The notes under the pieces: generated by a model
The model's database searches: none
What the model was told of the DNA's origin: nothing
Seen by the model: the letters and a program-made list of their open reading frames with translations, nothing else
Shown: positions 36,840 to 47,560 of the stretch, piece after piece
How positions within the stretch are numbered: the first letter of the stretch is position 1
Layout of the letters: every line of letters starts with the position of its first letter
Translations under genes and position numbers: made by a program
Assembly: GCA_033980235.1 (NCBI GenBank)
Contig: CM067070.1
Span: 29,278,627 to 29,342,626, forward strand
Source of the DNA: Diadema setosum
Lineage: Eukaryota; Echinodermata; Echinoidea; Diadematoida; Diadematidae
Length of the DNA stretch: 64,000 bases
Direction: 5' to 3'

Positions 36840-39800
36840 AATGTACATGTGTTACACTTGTAGTGCATTTAGCATGTTTGGATTGTATGTATTTGTTTTA
36901 TTTTTCAGCAGAATTTTTAACAGCAAAATACAAGCAAGAGTGCCCAAAAGACATAGATGATTATGGGTAGATAATTGAAGGGGTTGGTGGAATGTTATGT
37001 TAACCCACACTTTTGTCAAAATTGAGTTACATGCATTTTCATAATCCTTATCCTTCACTCTAACCTCTGTGAAAATATTATATTTTAATTCAACCAGTAA
37101 GATGGTAAAAATGCCTGTATTCATGTTTTATTAATGTACAATGTATGGAATTTCCAAACATTCAACAGCGATTATCTCAAAATGACTATTGTGTGGGTTA
37201 GCACTATATTGCACCGACCCCCTCAATTATGTACACGTCTTTGTATACACTTGAAGTGTATATTGATTGTTTGTATTTGTAATTTTTTTCACGACAGATT
37301 TTTTACAGCAAAATATGAACAAGAGGACATAACTGATTTCGCGTGTATCAGAATTATGTACATGTGTTACACTTGAAGTGCATTTATTTCGCACGTTTGT
37401 TTGTTTTTCAAAGAAGAATTTTAACAGAAAAACTTCAACAAGAGTATTCAAAAGACATAATGTGTTCATGCATATGTATATTCATGTACTATACGTGAAG
37501 TGCATTTGAATTGTATGTATTTTTTTTTTCACAACAAACTTTTCACAGCATGAAGACATAAACATGAGAACTCAAAAGAGATAGATGATTATGCGAATAT
37601 GTGCACATGTATTCTACTTCGGATTGTATGTATTTTTTTTTTTTTTACGGCAGAATCTTAACAGCAAAAAATAAGAGTACTCAAATAACATAGCTGACTA
37701 TGCGTATTATGTACATGCATTACAATTGAAGTGAATTTGGATTATATGCATGTATTTTTTTTTACAACAAAATTTTAACAACAAAACATAAACAAGAGTA
37801 TTCAAAGAACATATATGATCATGCGTATATATGTACAAGATTTACACTTAGAGTGCATTTGGATTATATGTGACCGTGCATCACAAAACAAACAAAAAGT
37901 CGCACCCCTTGATTTTAAATAACGTGTCAAAAAAGGTGAAATGGTTCAACCAAGTCAATCTTGAGTTTTTCATATTTTCTGAGAGAGCTATCATCCTTCT
38001 ACATTATTCTTCAGTTTGGGATCTTAACATGAATTGGAAAGTATGTATTGAGCAGTTTTTCTACAACCCTTTTTTGGGGGAGGAGTAGAATGATCAAGTA
38101 TGTTTTAGAAACTTTTTTTATGTCTTGAAATCCTTTGCACACTCTTCACTTTCAAGTCTAATAACTTTTGAAAGGATGAGGGTACTGCTTTGAAAGTTAC
38201 AATTAATCATGTGCAGAATGTGTTAATGGGACATGCTCAATTTCAGCTTAATTTGAAAATCCCTTCATTGTTGTTGCTCTGGTAATCTATATCCTGTGTA
38301 TTGTCCCTTTCATGGCACAGCGAGCACGGCTAGTAAGGATTAAGCGCTTGAATAGATCGTGTACTTCAAATCCTCTTTTCTAAGTTCACACTTCTCCAGA
38401 GTGTGTGCTTTCTTTCCCAGTATTTAGGTAGGTGAAGGGAGTCCATTTGAATTGAGTTATACATCATTTTAAAGCTTAGAGTCTGCTCTCTTGGAATCTT
38501 TAACTTAAAATCCAGGTCTGGCGACTTTGTGTTGGTTTTGTGGTGCAGGGTTACATAATGTATTTGTTTTGTTTTTTTTTTCAAGGCAGCATTTGAACAG
38601 CAAAAAGAAAGCAAGAGTACTCAAAAGACATAGATGATTATTTGTATATATTTGTAGGTATAACACTTGAAGTGCATTTGGATTGTATGTATTTGTTTTT
38701 GTAATTCTTGGCAGAATTTTAAAAGCAAAACAAAAGCAAGAATACTCAAAAGATATAGATGATTATTGAAATATAGTACATGTATTACACTTGAAGGGAT
38801 TTGGATTGTATGTATTTTTTGTTTTTCTTTTTCAGGCAAAATTTTAACAGCGTGTTATGTACATGCATTACAATTGAAGTACATTTGGATTGGATGCATT
38901 ATTTTTTCACAACAGAATTTAAACAGCAAAACATGAACAAGAGCATTCAAAGGATACATCTGATCATGTGAGTATAAGATTAATGTACATGCATTACACT
39001 TGAAGTGGATTTTGACTCTATGTATTAATACTGTTTTCCACTGCAAATTTTTTACAGCATGAAGGCATAATCAAGAGTAATCAAAAGACATAGATGATTA
39101 TGCGTATGATTATATGTACATGTATTCTACATGAAGTGCATTGTATTTTGAATTGTTTTTTTTTTTTTTTACGGCAGAATTTTAACAGCAAAATACAAAC
39201 AAGAATACCCAAAAGACATAGATGATTATGGGTATATAATTATGTACACGTCTTACACTTGAAGTGTATTTTGATTGTTTGTATTTGTTTTTTGTTTTTG
39301 TTTTTTGCGACAGATTTTTATTACAGCAAACTATGAAGAAGAGGACATAACTGATTTCGCGTGTATCATATGTACATGTGTTACACTTGAAGTGCATTTA
39401 TTTCGCACTGTGTTTGTTTGTTTTTCAAAGAAGAATTTTAACAGAAAAACTTCAACAAGAGTATTCAAAAGACATAATGTGTTCATGCACATGTATATTC
39501 ATGTACTATACGTGAAGTGCATTTGAATTGTATGTATTTTTTTTTCACAACAAACTTTTCACAGCATGAAGACATAAACATGAGAACTCAAAAGAGATAG
39601 ATGATTATGCGTATATGCGCACACGCATTCTACTTCGCATTGTATGTATTTGTTTTTGGACTTTTTTTGGTGTTTTACGGCAGAATTTTAACAGAAAATA
39701 AGAGTATTCAAATAACAAAGCTGATTGTGCGTATTATGTACATGCATTACGATTGAAGTCCATTTGGATTGTATGCATTTATGTTTTCTTTACAACAAAA

Positions 39801-40720
39801 CTTTAACAACAACACATAAACAAGAGTATTCAATATGATCATGCGTATCTACGTACAAGTATTACACTTAGAGTGCATTTGGATTATATGTATTTTTTTC
39901 ACAGCGGCACTTGGACAGCAAAAAGAAATCAAGCGTACTCAAAAGACAAAGATGATTATATGTATATTATGTATAGGTATTACACTTGAAGTGCATTTGG
40001 ACTGTATGTATTTGTTTTTGTATTTTTTTTTTCGGCAGAATATTAAAAGCAAAACAAAAGCAAGAGTACTCACAAGACGTAGATGATTATGGGAATATAG
40101 TACATGTATTACACTTGAAGGGATTTGGACTGTATGCATTTGTTTTTGTTTTTCATTTTTTAGGCAGAATTTTAACAGCGTGTTATGTACATGCATTACA
40201 ATTGAAGTGCATTTGGATTGGATGCATTATTTTTTTTTCACAACATAATTTAAACAGCAAAACATGAACAAGAGTATTCAAAGGATACATATGATCATGT
40301 GAATATATATGTACATGCATTACACTTGAAGTGGATTTTGACTTGGTTTTGATTTTGTATCTATATTTTTTGTTGTTTTTTACGGCAGAATTTAAACAGC
40401 AAAAAATAACTAATAATCAAGAGTACTCAAGCAACAATTTTCTCTATTTGGTAGTTCAAGTGGATTATATGCATTTCTTTTCCACAGCAAACATTTTCAG
40501 CAAGATATACCCAGGAGTACTTTAAACACGTAGATAATTATGTTTACATACGTTTCGTTCATGTATTACACTTGGAGTGCATTTGGATTGTATATTCTTT
40601 TTTTTTTCCACAAAAAAAAAAAATACAAACTAGGGTACTCAAAAGACATAGATGATTACGCGTAGAGTATGTACATATAATATTACAGTTGAAGTGCATT
40701 TGCATTTGATGTATTTGTTT
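36840..40720. repeat. Satellite array, monomer about 120 bp
   Basis: About 25 diverged monomers share cacttgaagtgcatttggat, ggcagaattttaacagcaaa, caagagtactcaaaagacat and agatgattatgcgtat-type blocks at a spacing of about 115-125 bases. Longer blocks also repeat: 37229-37600 resembles 39243-39620, and 38640-39060 resembles 39950-40340, indicating higher-order amplification. A MITE (37869-38555) is inserted in the array. No coding role seen. Confidence 0.9.
37869..38555. mobile_element. 687-bp TA-flanked MITE inside the satellite
   Basis: Ends tgtgaccgtgcatcacaaaa and ggtgcagggttaca with TA outside both. It interrupts a satellite monomer after ggatta. Confidence 0.88.
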
Positions 40721-41589
40721 TGGCCACTTTGGCAAGTGATCACGTATATACTGATGTGAGTTTTTTAATGGCAATTGCACAAGTTTGTATGAATAAATGT
40801 TGAATTTGTAAGTGAGTGGATGTGTGTACCTGATAATCATACACTGCAGATTCTTTAAATGTGTGGCTCTCTGCCAATGGGCTTACGACATAACGATCAT
40901 CGACGAAAAAAGAACAAGTCTAGTGTCCCTTCAATGACTCATTATGTGAAAATATTCAGAAATTTAGTAATACATTTTGATGAACTACCAAAATGTATGT
41001 ATGTGCCTTGAACTCCTTTTTAGGTGTGTGTGTGTGTGGCAATGGTCTATCGCTTGTCCCCCCCCCCTCGAAAATAGAAAAAAAAAATCACCTGGTAGAA
41101 CCAATACGCAGGAGCTATTTTTTTCAAAATGTATACATTCAGTGATCATTACAATAAAATTTTAACACACTAGAATAACTTCACTGAGGTGTCTATGAGA
41201 TGCATTACAGGCACAATATATATCAAGACAAATTCCAAACACTGGAGCTGACATTATTAAGCTCGAAAGAGTGTGAGGTCTATGCTGGCACGTGATATTT
41301 GTATACAACATTTTTATAGCTAAATAAACCGCATAATATGTAGGTCACAGAATGCCACGAAATCCTAGATTTTGACTTAGTAGCAAAATAATGTCTCGTG
41401 TGGTGCTTGCATTATTGGGCAAGATGTTTAACTCACTAGGTCCGTCTTGACCTGAGTATATAATTATTCTGGTATATACCAGCTGAGCTGGGTTGATGAT
41501 AATGAGCCCTATGAGGAAGAATAGTGATTACACAAAAGAGGTTATACTCGTTGAGTCGCAGACCGTAGAGTCGCAATTATCGACAGATA
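40721..41589. other. Non-coding stretch, no feature seen
   Basis: Short GT and C-run tracts near 41025-41070. No exon recognised. Confidence 0.4.
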
Positions 41590-41760
41590 TGTTTCAGCTG
41601 AATTGGGTTTCTATAATATGATTCATGGGAGCCGCTATAGATGTATGTATGTATATATGTATATTCCTATGTGTACGCCCATATGCTAACAACAAAGAAT
41701 GTCCTAAATGGACAATAAATGAATCTGAATCTGAATCTGAATCAGAATCTGAAATTTCAA
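41590..41760 (+). mobile_element. LINE 3' tail with (GAATCT)n
   Basis: A short sequence ending aataaatgaatctgaatctg followed by several GAATCT repeats. CR1/L2-type LINEs commonly end in such short tandem repeats. No coding part is left. Confidence 0.5.
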
Positions 41761-41900
41761 TCAGTACGCAAACATCCATAGAACTATGGCCACTGAGGAA
41801 GAAACTGAATCTTTTGGGCAGTCACCAACAGAGCTTACTACTTTCAGTCTTTTCGAAAAGCCTGAATGATTGTAACCGATTGCTGGGTAGCGTGGAGGCA

Positions 41901-41906
41901 TTTATT
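41901..41906 (-). promoter_or_regulatory. AATAAA overlapping the ABCC10 stop codon
   Basis: On the minus strand the end of the coding sequence reads gaa-TAA-atg, so the canonical polyadenylation hexamer overlaps the stop codon. Whether it is used is not known. Confidence 0.4.
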
Positions 41907-42114
41907 CAGAAGTGGAGGAGATGGTGTTGGGTTCACCAAACTCGACCACTCTGCCTCCATCCATGACCAGGATGCGGTCGCTATCGGCGATTGTGTCGAT
42001 GCGGTGAGCGATGGTCAATACAGTGCTCTCCTTGAACTCCTCCCGGATGGCCCTCTGCATGTGTTTGTCCGTTTCCTCGTCAACACTGGCCGTTGCCTCG
42101 TCGATGCACAAAAC
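41902..42114 (-). CDS. ABCC10: ABCC10-like transporter, last exon (Walker B, H-loop)
   Basis: Acceptor gtacccacag. The exon reads [16 protein letters not shown] (Walker B with catalytic E, D-loop SVD), then [13 protein letters not shown] (H-loop histidine), [17 protein letters not shown] and a TAA stop, 70 residues in all. [12 protein letters not shown] with [10 protein letters not shown] is closest to the second nucleotide-binding domain of ABCC10/MRP7 among the ABCC proteins I know ([11 protein letters not shown]). Only about a dozen residues follow RVVE, whereas relatives usually carry a further helix, so the C-terminus is short. Alternatively a cryptic donor at gGTGAA in FGEP could lead to another exon. 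The gene symbol is by family resemblance. Confidence 0.92.
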   Translation of the reverse strand, partial: VLCIDEATASVDEETDKHMQRAIREEFKESTVLTIAHRIDTIADSDRILVMDGGRVVEFGEPNTISSTSE

Positions 42115-42396
42115 CTGTGGGTACATTTCAGAAGAACAAACAATTCTGTTAATTCTGTCTGTCAAATATCGATCCACCCCTTTAAAGATGGCGAAAGTAC
42201 CAAACTATTTAAGAAAAACAAAATCGATATCATTTCGCTTCATTTTCAGACCAATCGCTGTATTTTGAAGTTGCCTATCCTTTATTGTTTGCTGATGTAT
42301 CACTGTAAGATATTCTATGGGCTGAATTTAAAAATGATATTCAATGGATTCAACTAAAAAAGTCCGTAAGTAACTTTCAAGAGAATTAAGTCTCAC

Positions 42397-42640
42397 CTTT
42401 GCTTTGGTCAGCATGGCTCTGGCCAGACAGAGCAGCTGTCTCTCACCGCCAGAAAAGACCTTGCCCCCCTCACCAACTTCGGCAGTCAAGTTCCCCTTGC
42501 GCTTAACCACGTCTGCAAGGTGGCACTTCTCCAGTACTGACCAGAGCTGTTGGTCAGTGAAACGACCAAAAGGGTCAAGGTTCTCTTTCACTGTGCCACT
42601 GAAGAGGAATGGATCCTGGGGAATTGTAGCCATCCGGGAC
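42397..42640 (-). CDS. ABCC10: ABCC10-like transporter exon (Q-loop, signature)
   Basis: Between acceptor atcccgacag and donor gtgaga, 244 bases code for SRMATIPQDPFLFSGTVKEN (Q-loop glutamine in PQDP), LDPFGRFTDQQLWSVLEKCH, then the ABC signature FSGGERQLLCLARAML. The first base completes the codon from the upstream exon, and the exon ends on a complete codon. PFLFSGTVxENLDP and the C-H-L motif are shared by ABCC second nucleotide-binding domains. The signature differs slightly from the usual LSxGQRQ. Confidence 0.93.
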
Positions 42641-42784
42641 CTGTCGGGATGGAAGGATTAAATCACAGTTTAATTACACGTGAACTCTGTATACTTGTAA
42701 TTATACTTTGTAATTTATGTTATTGTTTTGCAATAAGAAAAACACTTAGCCCAAACAAGGACATTTATCTACACTTATGATTTT

Positions 42785-42865
42785 AAACTGTTGTGAGCAA
42801 ATTCATCAATATTCACAGTATGATATACTTACTATGAATATTGATAAATGTATTATCAACAGTTT
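42785..42865. repeat. 81-bp palindrome in ABCC10 intron
   Basis: Outer arms aaactgttg / caacagttt and inner arms ttcatcaatattcacagta / tactatgaatattgataaa form a near-perfect hairpin around tgatatact. Probably a foldback element remnant. Confidence 0.65.
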
Positions 42866-43296
42866 ATCATACACTTCCTTCAATCTCCACAATAACATAT
42901 TGCTTTCATTCATGATAGAGTTCCATGCCAATTAGCATTCCTATAAGCTGTTATGTTCGTGTACAGATAATTTCGACAATAAGGAGGTCACGGATATCTT
43001 CGAGAGATGTTGTTTTCGCGAATTGACACCAATGCTTTCGTAAGTGCACCATTACTCTAGTGTATTTTCACGTGCTGTTAAATTTGCGTTCCACCAGTGA
43101 TTTACGAAACTCGAAAAATTAAATCCTCGCGAAAATAACAATGTATACTGTATCCCAGATTGGTGATGTTTGAGAGAGTAAGGTGAAGTTTGGTCCAACA
43201 CGGAATCCAGTTGTTATGACCAGAAGCAACAATTGATGGCAGCGTTTTTCACTGGTTCTGTAAACTCTCCATCAATTCCTACAACTGTTATCTCAC

Positions 43297-43550
43297 CTGA
43301 TTTCCTCCAGGGATAAGTCTGCCAGATTTACCCCATCCACTGTGATCCGTCCCCCCTGGACCTCCACCATCCCAAAGAGTGCCAGGAAAAGCGTGGACTT
43401 CCCCGACCCCGTTTTGCCCATAATCCCTGCCTTCTCCCCCGGGCGGGTCTCAAAGGTTACCCCGTCCAGGGCCTTGGGGTGGTCGTCGCGGTAGGAGAAC
43501 TGGACATCATCAAACTTCACCACTCCCTGGTTTGGCCATCCTTCTGGTGG
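43297..43550 (-). CDS. ABCC10: ABCC10-like transporter exon (Walker A)
   Basis: Acceptor ctaatcacag, donor gtgaga, 254 bases. It reads PPEGWPNQGVVKFDDVQFSY, then RDDHPKALDGVTFETRPGEK (A-loop tyrosine in FSY), the Walker A motif GKTGSGKST and GGRITVDGVNLADLSLEEI. This is the start of the second nucleotide-binding domain, which binds and hydrolyses ATP in the cytosol to drive export of organic anions and drugs in this family. Phases match on both sides. The intron upstream is 13.7 kb. Confidence 0.94.
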
Positions 43551-44164
43551 CTGTGATTAGAGGTTAGCATCAACAGATTGGTTTTCTATTAGCATAATTA
43601 TATTCCTGATGATTTATGAAGTTTTCTTTCGAAATGACGTAGTACAGGGTAATTTTAACATGTACCTCAAAAACACTTTTCAAGAGGCCTACCTGGAATT
43701 CAAATTGTACACAGAAGTCATTACTATGTCGTGCAAACCTCGGGCAACTTTTTAGGTTGTCAATAACAACCGTTGTCAGACAAGACAGACAAGCATGCAT
43801 AAAATTTGAATATGTGGGTGAACGTTGATTAGAGTAGATTTAGAATAGAAACTGAAATGATTCCCATACTTACATGAATGTGGACTATGAAAAGGGTGTC
43901 AGCTTGCTTGGGCAGTCTTAGTTATCAACATGAAGAAATGGGAAAATAACCCCCATCTACATCCCCCACGCAAGAAAAAAAGAGCAAAAGAAAAAGCATC
44001 AACAACAAAAACAACAGCAAAAAAAAAAGAAGAAAGAAACCAAACCAAACCAAACAAAAACGAAACAAAACAAAGCAAAATAAAAAACAAAACAAAAGAA
44101 AACATAGGGCTTTGCGTATTGTTTCATTTCAAAGAGCTACAATCGCGTATGTTGGAACATGTTG
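43551..44164. other. ABCC10 intron, no separate feature
   Basis: Contains an A-rich, (CAAAA)-like stretch at about 43975-44105. No exon was seen. Confidence 0.5.
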
Positions 44165-44470
44165 GAGCATAAAATGTCGCCCCCGGTTCGGGGCGACAAT
44201 TTCTGACAGAGATGGCGGCATAAATTGTCGTCTGGCGACAATTTTGATGCTTGTGCAGTTCCCAATTTTTGACCTCTATGGCGACAATTTGTGATGGCAA
44301 AAACAATTGTTGCGACATGAATTGTCGTCCGTCAAAAATTGTCGCCCCCGGCTCGGGGGGACAATTTGTGATGCATGTGCATGCAGTTTTCAATTTATGA
44401 CCTCGATGGCCATGATGGCGACAATTTGTGATGGGAAAATGAAATGGAGCTGCACAAATTGTCGCTGGCC
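44165..44470. repeat. Cluster of CGACAATT/AATTGTCG palindromes
   Basis: About nine AATTGTC or GACAATT cores in 300 bases. At 44174-44204 and 44337-44372 they pair as gtcgcccccgg...ccggggcgac-type hairpins. A shorter relative occurs at 50700-50755, just before a retrotransposon. Type unknown. Confidence 0.65.
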
Positions 44471-45180
44471 ATATAATTATGCACTGTGGGGTGGGTATGA
44501 CTGGTAAGTTATGCGTATGTGTGTGTGTGTGTGTGTGTGAGTGTGTGTGTGTCTGTTTGTGTTTGCGTTTTGATGTTTTGAGCAGCAGGCACTACTGTGA
44601 CAATGACAATGCCTTCAACGTGTATGAGCACGTGTTTATAGAGTTCACAGTGGCGTTGATTTCAAAATAGTATGGGCGTGTCAGTTTCAGCGCTGAGGCG
44701 GGCTTGGAGAGAGAGACCGAGAGAAAAGGCATACGAGGGAGGTACCCTCCCTAAATTGTATCTGTCTTTGTTTATTTTTTCACTGCAGCCATATTCTCCC
44801 ATCAATCTTAACTACTACCTCCATATCACTATTCTTTGTCCCAGAATAAGTTTGGCACGCTTTATGCATGTGCATGAGCGAATAATTTCGACACGCCGTA
44901 AATAATTTCTCAATCGTTAGTTGATTTTAGCACAAACGAACTGTCATAATAATATGCACACCGCAAATACATGCGTATTATAAACAAACACCAACAAACA
45001 CTGAAACAAATCATCATTGTTCATGCAAACCACCTCCACATTTTTTTTGATATTTATTTATTTCATTCAAATCATTCATAAATCAACCTTTTCTGGGTGT
45101 AACATAAAGAAAAATGTTACAAATGCAATTCAAAACACAAACAAATCAATTTGCCGATTTAAACTACAAATAACCTCACT
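44471..45180. other. ABCC10 intron with a GT tract and possible LINE tail
   Basis: GT repeat at 44518-44560. From about 45040 a tttatttatttcattcaaat stretch resembles the inverse of a LINE 3' end. No exon. Confidence 0.45.
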
Positions 45181-47089
45181 TCAGTTCAGTTCAGTTCAGT
45201 TCAAATTCAATTCATATTTCCACTTTCTCAATGATGAGATAACAAAATGATTGACAATGAAACAAGAATACAACATATATATAATCATGTCTTTTGATTG
45301 AAGAAGAAGAAAAAAAAAAACATACTTGACACAAATGTAGGTGGTCATGTCATATGAAGATGTCACATGTAAGTATCAAAAATATGATGGGTCCTACGTA
45401 AAAGCTATAACGCTTGTAAAACTGTAGGTTCCCGAATTCTTAAGCATATAATCATACGGAGAACGGATATGTTTTGTCTTGACCAACTAAAATTATACAA
45501 GTACAAAAATCGATAAGAATAAACCAATGAACCACATGGATATCGCTCAAACCAGACTGTATACGGATCTTGCCGTGCTTGAAAAAGAATGCTATACATT
45601 TGATGGATCGGTACCATTACATAACTTGGTGCTGCGGACAAAGACAAAAGACTGGGAGCATTAAAAAAATTGCTAAAAACTTGGTAGTGTGTATCCACTA
45701 CGTAATAGCTGTTTTAGTTTGTGTTTGAAGGTAAATAAAGATAAGGAAGAAGTAAGATATCATTCCAATATTTGGGTCCAGTAAATATAATTATTTTCTT
45801 TGCAAAAATATTGCGAGTACGGGGAAGGTGATAGGCCTCACTCTGGCGAGTGGGATAACAGTGAATAGAGCGATTCCTTTTTGAACATGTTGATAAAAAC
45901 AGATGGTAATTCATTAGTTGTTAAGTTTATTCATGAAAATTCCGAGATTATAATAGGTCAGAAAATTTCAGAATTCTGTTTTGATTAAAAAAAAAGAGTT
46001 GGTATTAGCAAAATATACGACGTTGTTTATGATTGTTATTACACGCTTTTGAATACGGAGGAGGAAATCTAATAATGAGTAAATTGCATATCCCCACGCC
46101 AAAATTCCATAATTAAAGTGAGGAGATATTAAAGAAGAATATATGTGACCGTGCACCTCAAAACGAACATAAAGTCGCACACACTGATTTTGCGTGAGGA
46201 CTGAAAACAAGTGAAATGGGTCAACCGAGCCGAACTTGACTTTTTCATATTTTCTGAAAGAGCAGGTCTTCTTTTACATTATGCTAAAATTTGGTATCGT
46301 AAAACGGGCAGGAAAGTGTGTTTTTTAGCAGTTTATCTCGATCATTTTTGGTAGAATAGTGTGATTAGGTGTGTCTTCAGAATCCCTTTTTCATTTCTGA
46401 AAAACCTTGTCCACACTCTTCACTTTCAACTCTAATGACTTTTGAAAGGATAGTGCTACTGCTTTGAAAGTTGGCATTAATTATGGACAGAATGTCTTAA
46501 TGAGGCATGCTTAATTTCAGTTTAATCTGACAATCTCTTCATTGTTGTTACTCCAGTGGTTTACTTCCTGTTTTTTGTCCCATTCATCGCGCAGCCAGCA
46601 CGGTTTGGTAAAGATTAAGCGCTTGAATAGACACTGTACTTCAAAGCCTCTTTTCTCAGATCACACTTTTTCTGAGATTGTGCTTTCTTTCCAATATTTA
46701 GAAAGGTTAGGAGAGTCCATTTGATTTGAGTTATACATCATTTTAAAGCTTAAAGTCTGCTCTTTCAGAATATGGTCTTAACTAAAAATTCATGTCTGGC
46801 GACTTTTTGTTTGTTTTGAGGTGCACTGTCACATATACTATGCAAAATATAAACAGGAAAGAAACGTTTGACCTTATTCAAAATTCCGATATTTCTGGAC
46901 AAATTTTTACTTACAAAATTAATGTGAGTTTTCCAGGATAATTCTGGGTCAGTCCAAAGCCCTAAACATTTGATGTTATCCACCTTCTTTAAACATAGAT
47001 AATTAATGTGACCCGCGACAACGGTTTCAGGCAAATGTCGCAAGAGCAAATACTCTCCTAGGCGGGGTACAATGATTTTGACCATTTTT
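45181..47089 (-). mobile_element. Degenerate CR1/L2-like LINE, 3' part, with nested MITE
   Basis: On the minus strand from 47089: LKKVDNIKCLGLWTDPELSW, KNLSRNIGILNKVKRFFPVY, then a break at the inserted MITE. It resumes with SSLISPHFNYGILAWGYAIY (from 46141) and IQKRVITIINNV, and ends with CYPTRQSEAYHLPRTRNIFA and FTGPKYWNDI. These correspond to the thumb and C-terminal parts of the element at 61338-63326. The 3' tail is (CTGAA)n at 45181-45200. Same strand as the transporter gene. Confidence 0.85.
46144..46833. mobile_element. 690-bp TA-flanked MITE nested in the LINE
   Basis: Ends tgtgaccgtgcacctcaaaa and the inverse, ttttgaggtgcactgtcaca, with TA on both outer sides. Removing the element plus one TA restores the LINE reading frame across the site, so the insertion is precise. 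Confidence 0.92.
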
Positions 47090-47560
47090 TTTTTTTTTTT
47101 GTCGATTTGGGTTTTTTCAGAAACTGAATCTTTGATATGTTTTGTACACCTACACTAAATTTCACACCATAACACTAGGTTTTTCCTACCGAAAACGGAA
47201 TTTGAAACACCCTATGTTGGATTGCACTCGTCAGTTTCGATCTTCTTTCGAACGCCGCGCCACTATGCCCAGTGTTGTTACGGCGAGGCATCTCGCGTGC
47301 GATTGGATCGTGCGTCGCACACATTTACATAGTTCGGCTTTCGGCGATACGCCTCGATGCAGTGTGTCGGAAATGTTTTGTCCACGCATGCATGCTCCAT
47401 TGTTGTTGCTACAATAGATATCAGTACGCTCGGTCTTTAGTGTATGCTCTTCGTTTGGCTTTCTATCCTAGCTTTTCTACCGCAATGTTCGACAACGGAA
47501 GTGAAACAAAAAGTGAACAGCAACACTAGGCAGCACTAACTTACCCTAACAAAAAAGTCC
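47090..47560. other. CpG-rich block in ABCC10 intron
   Basis: About 47200-47530 is richer in G+C and CpG than its surroundings (cgccgcgccac, ggcgaggcatctcgcgtgcg) and is open in plus-strand frames of 85-90 residues without recognisable motifs. It lies directly before the minisatellite. It may be an old exon, a CpG-rich insertion or an intronic regulatory block. Confidence 0.35.

Noticed and set aside
36840..40720. Regularly spaced repeats resembling a CRISPR array
   Set aside because: The whole 120-bp monomer repeats, including the 'spacers'; this is a satellite.
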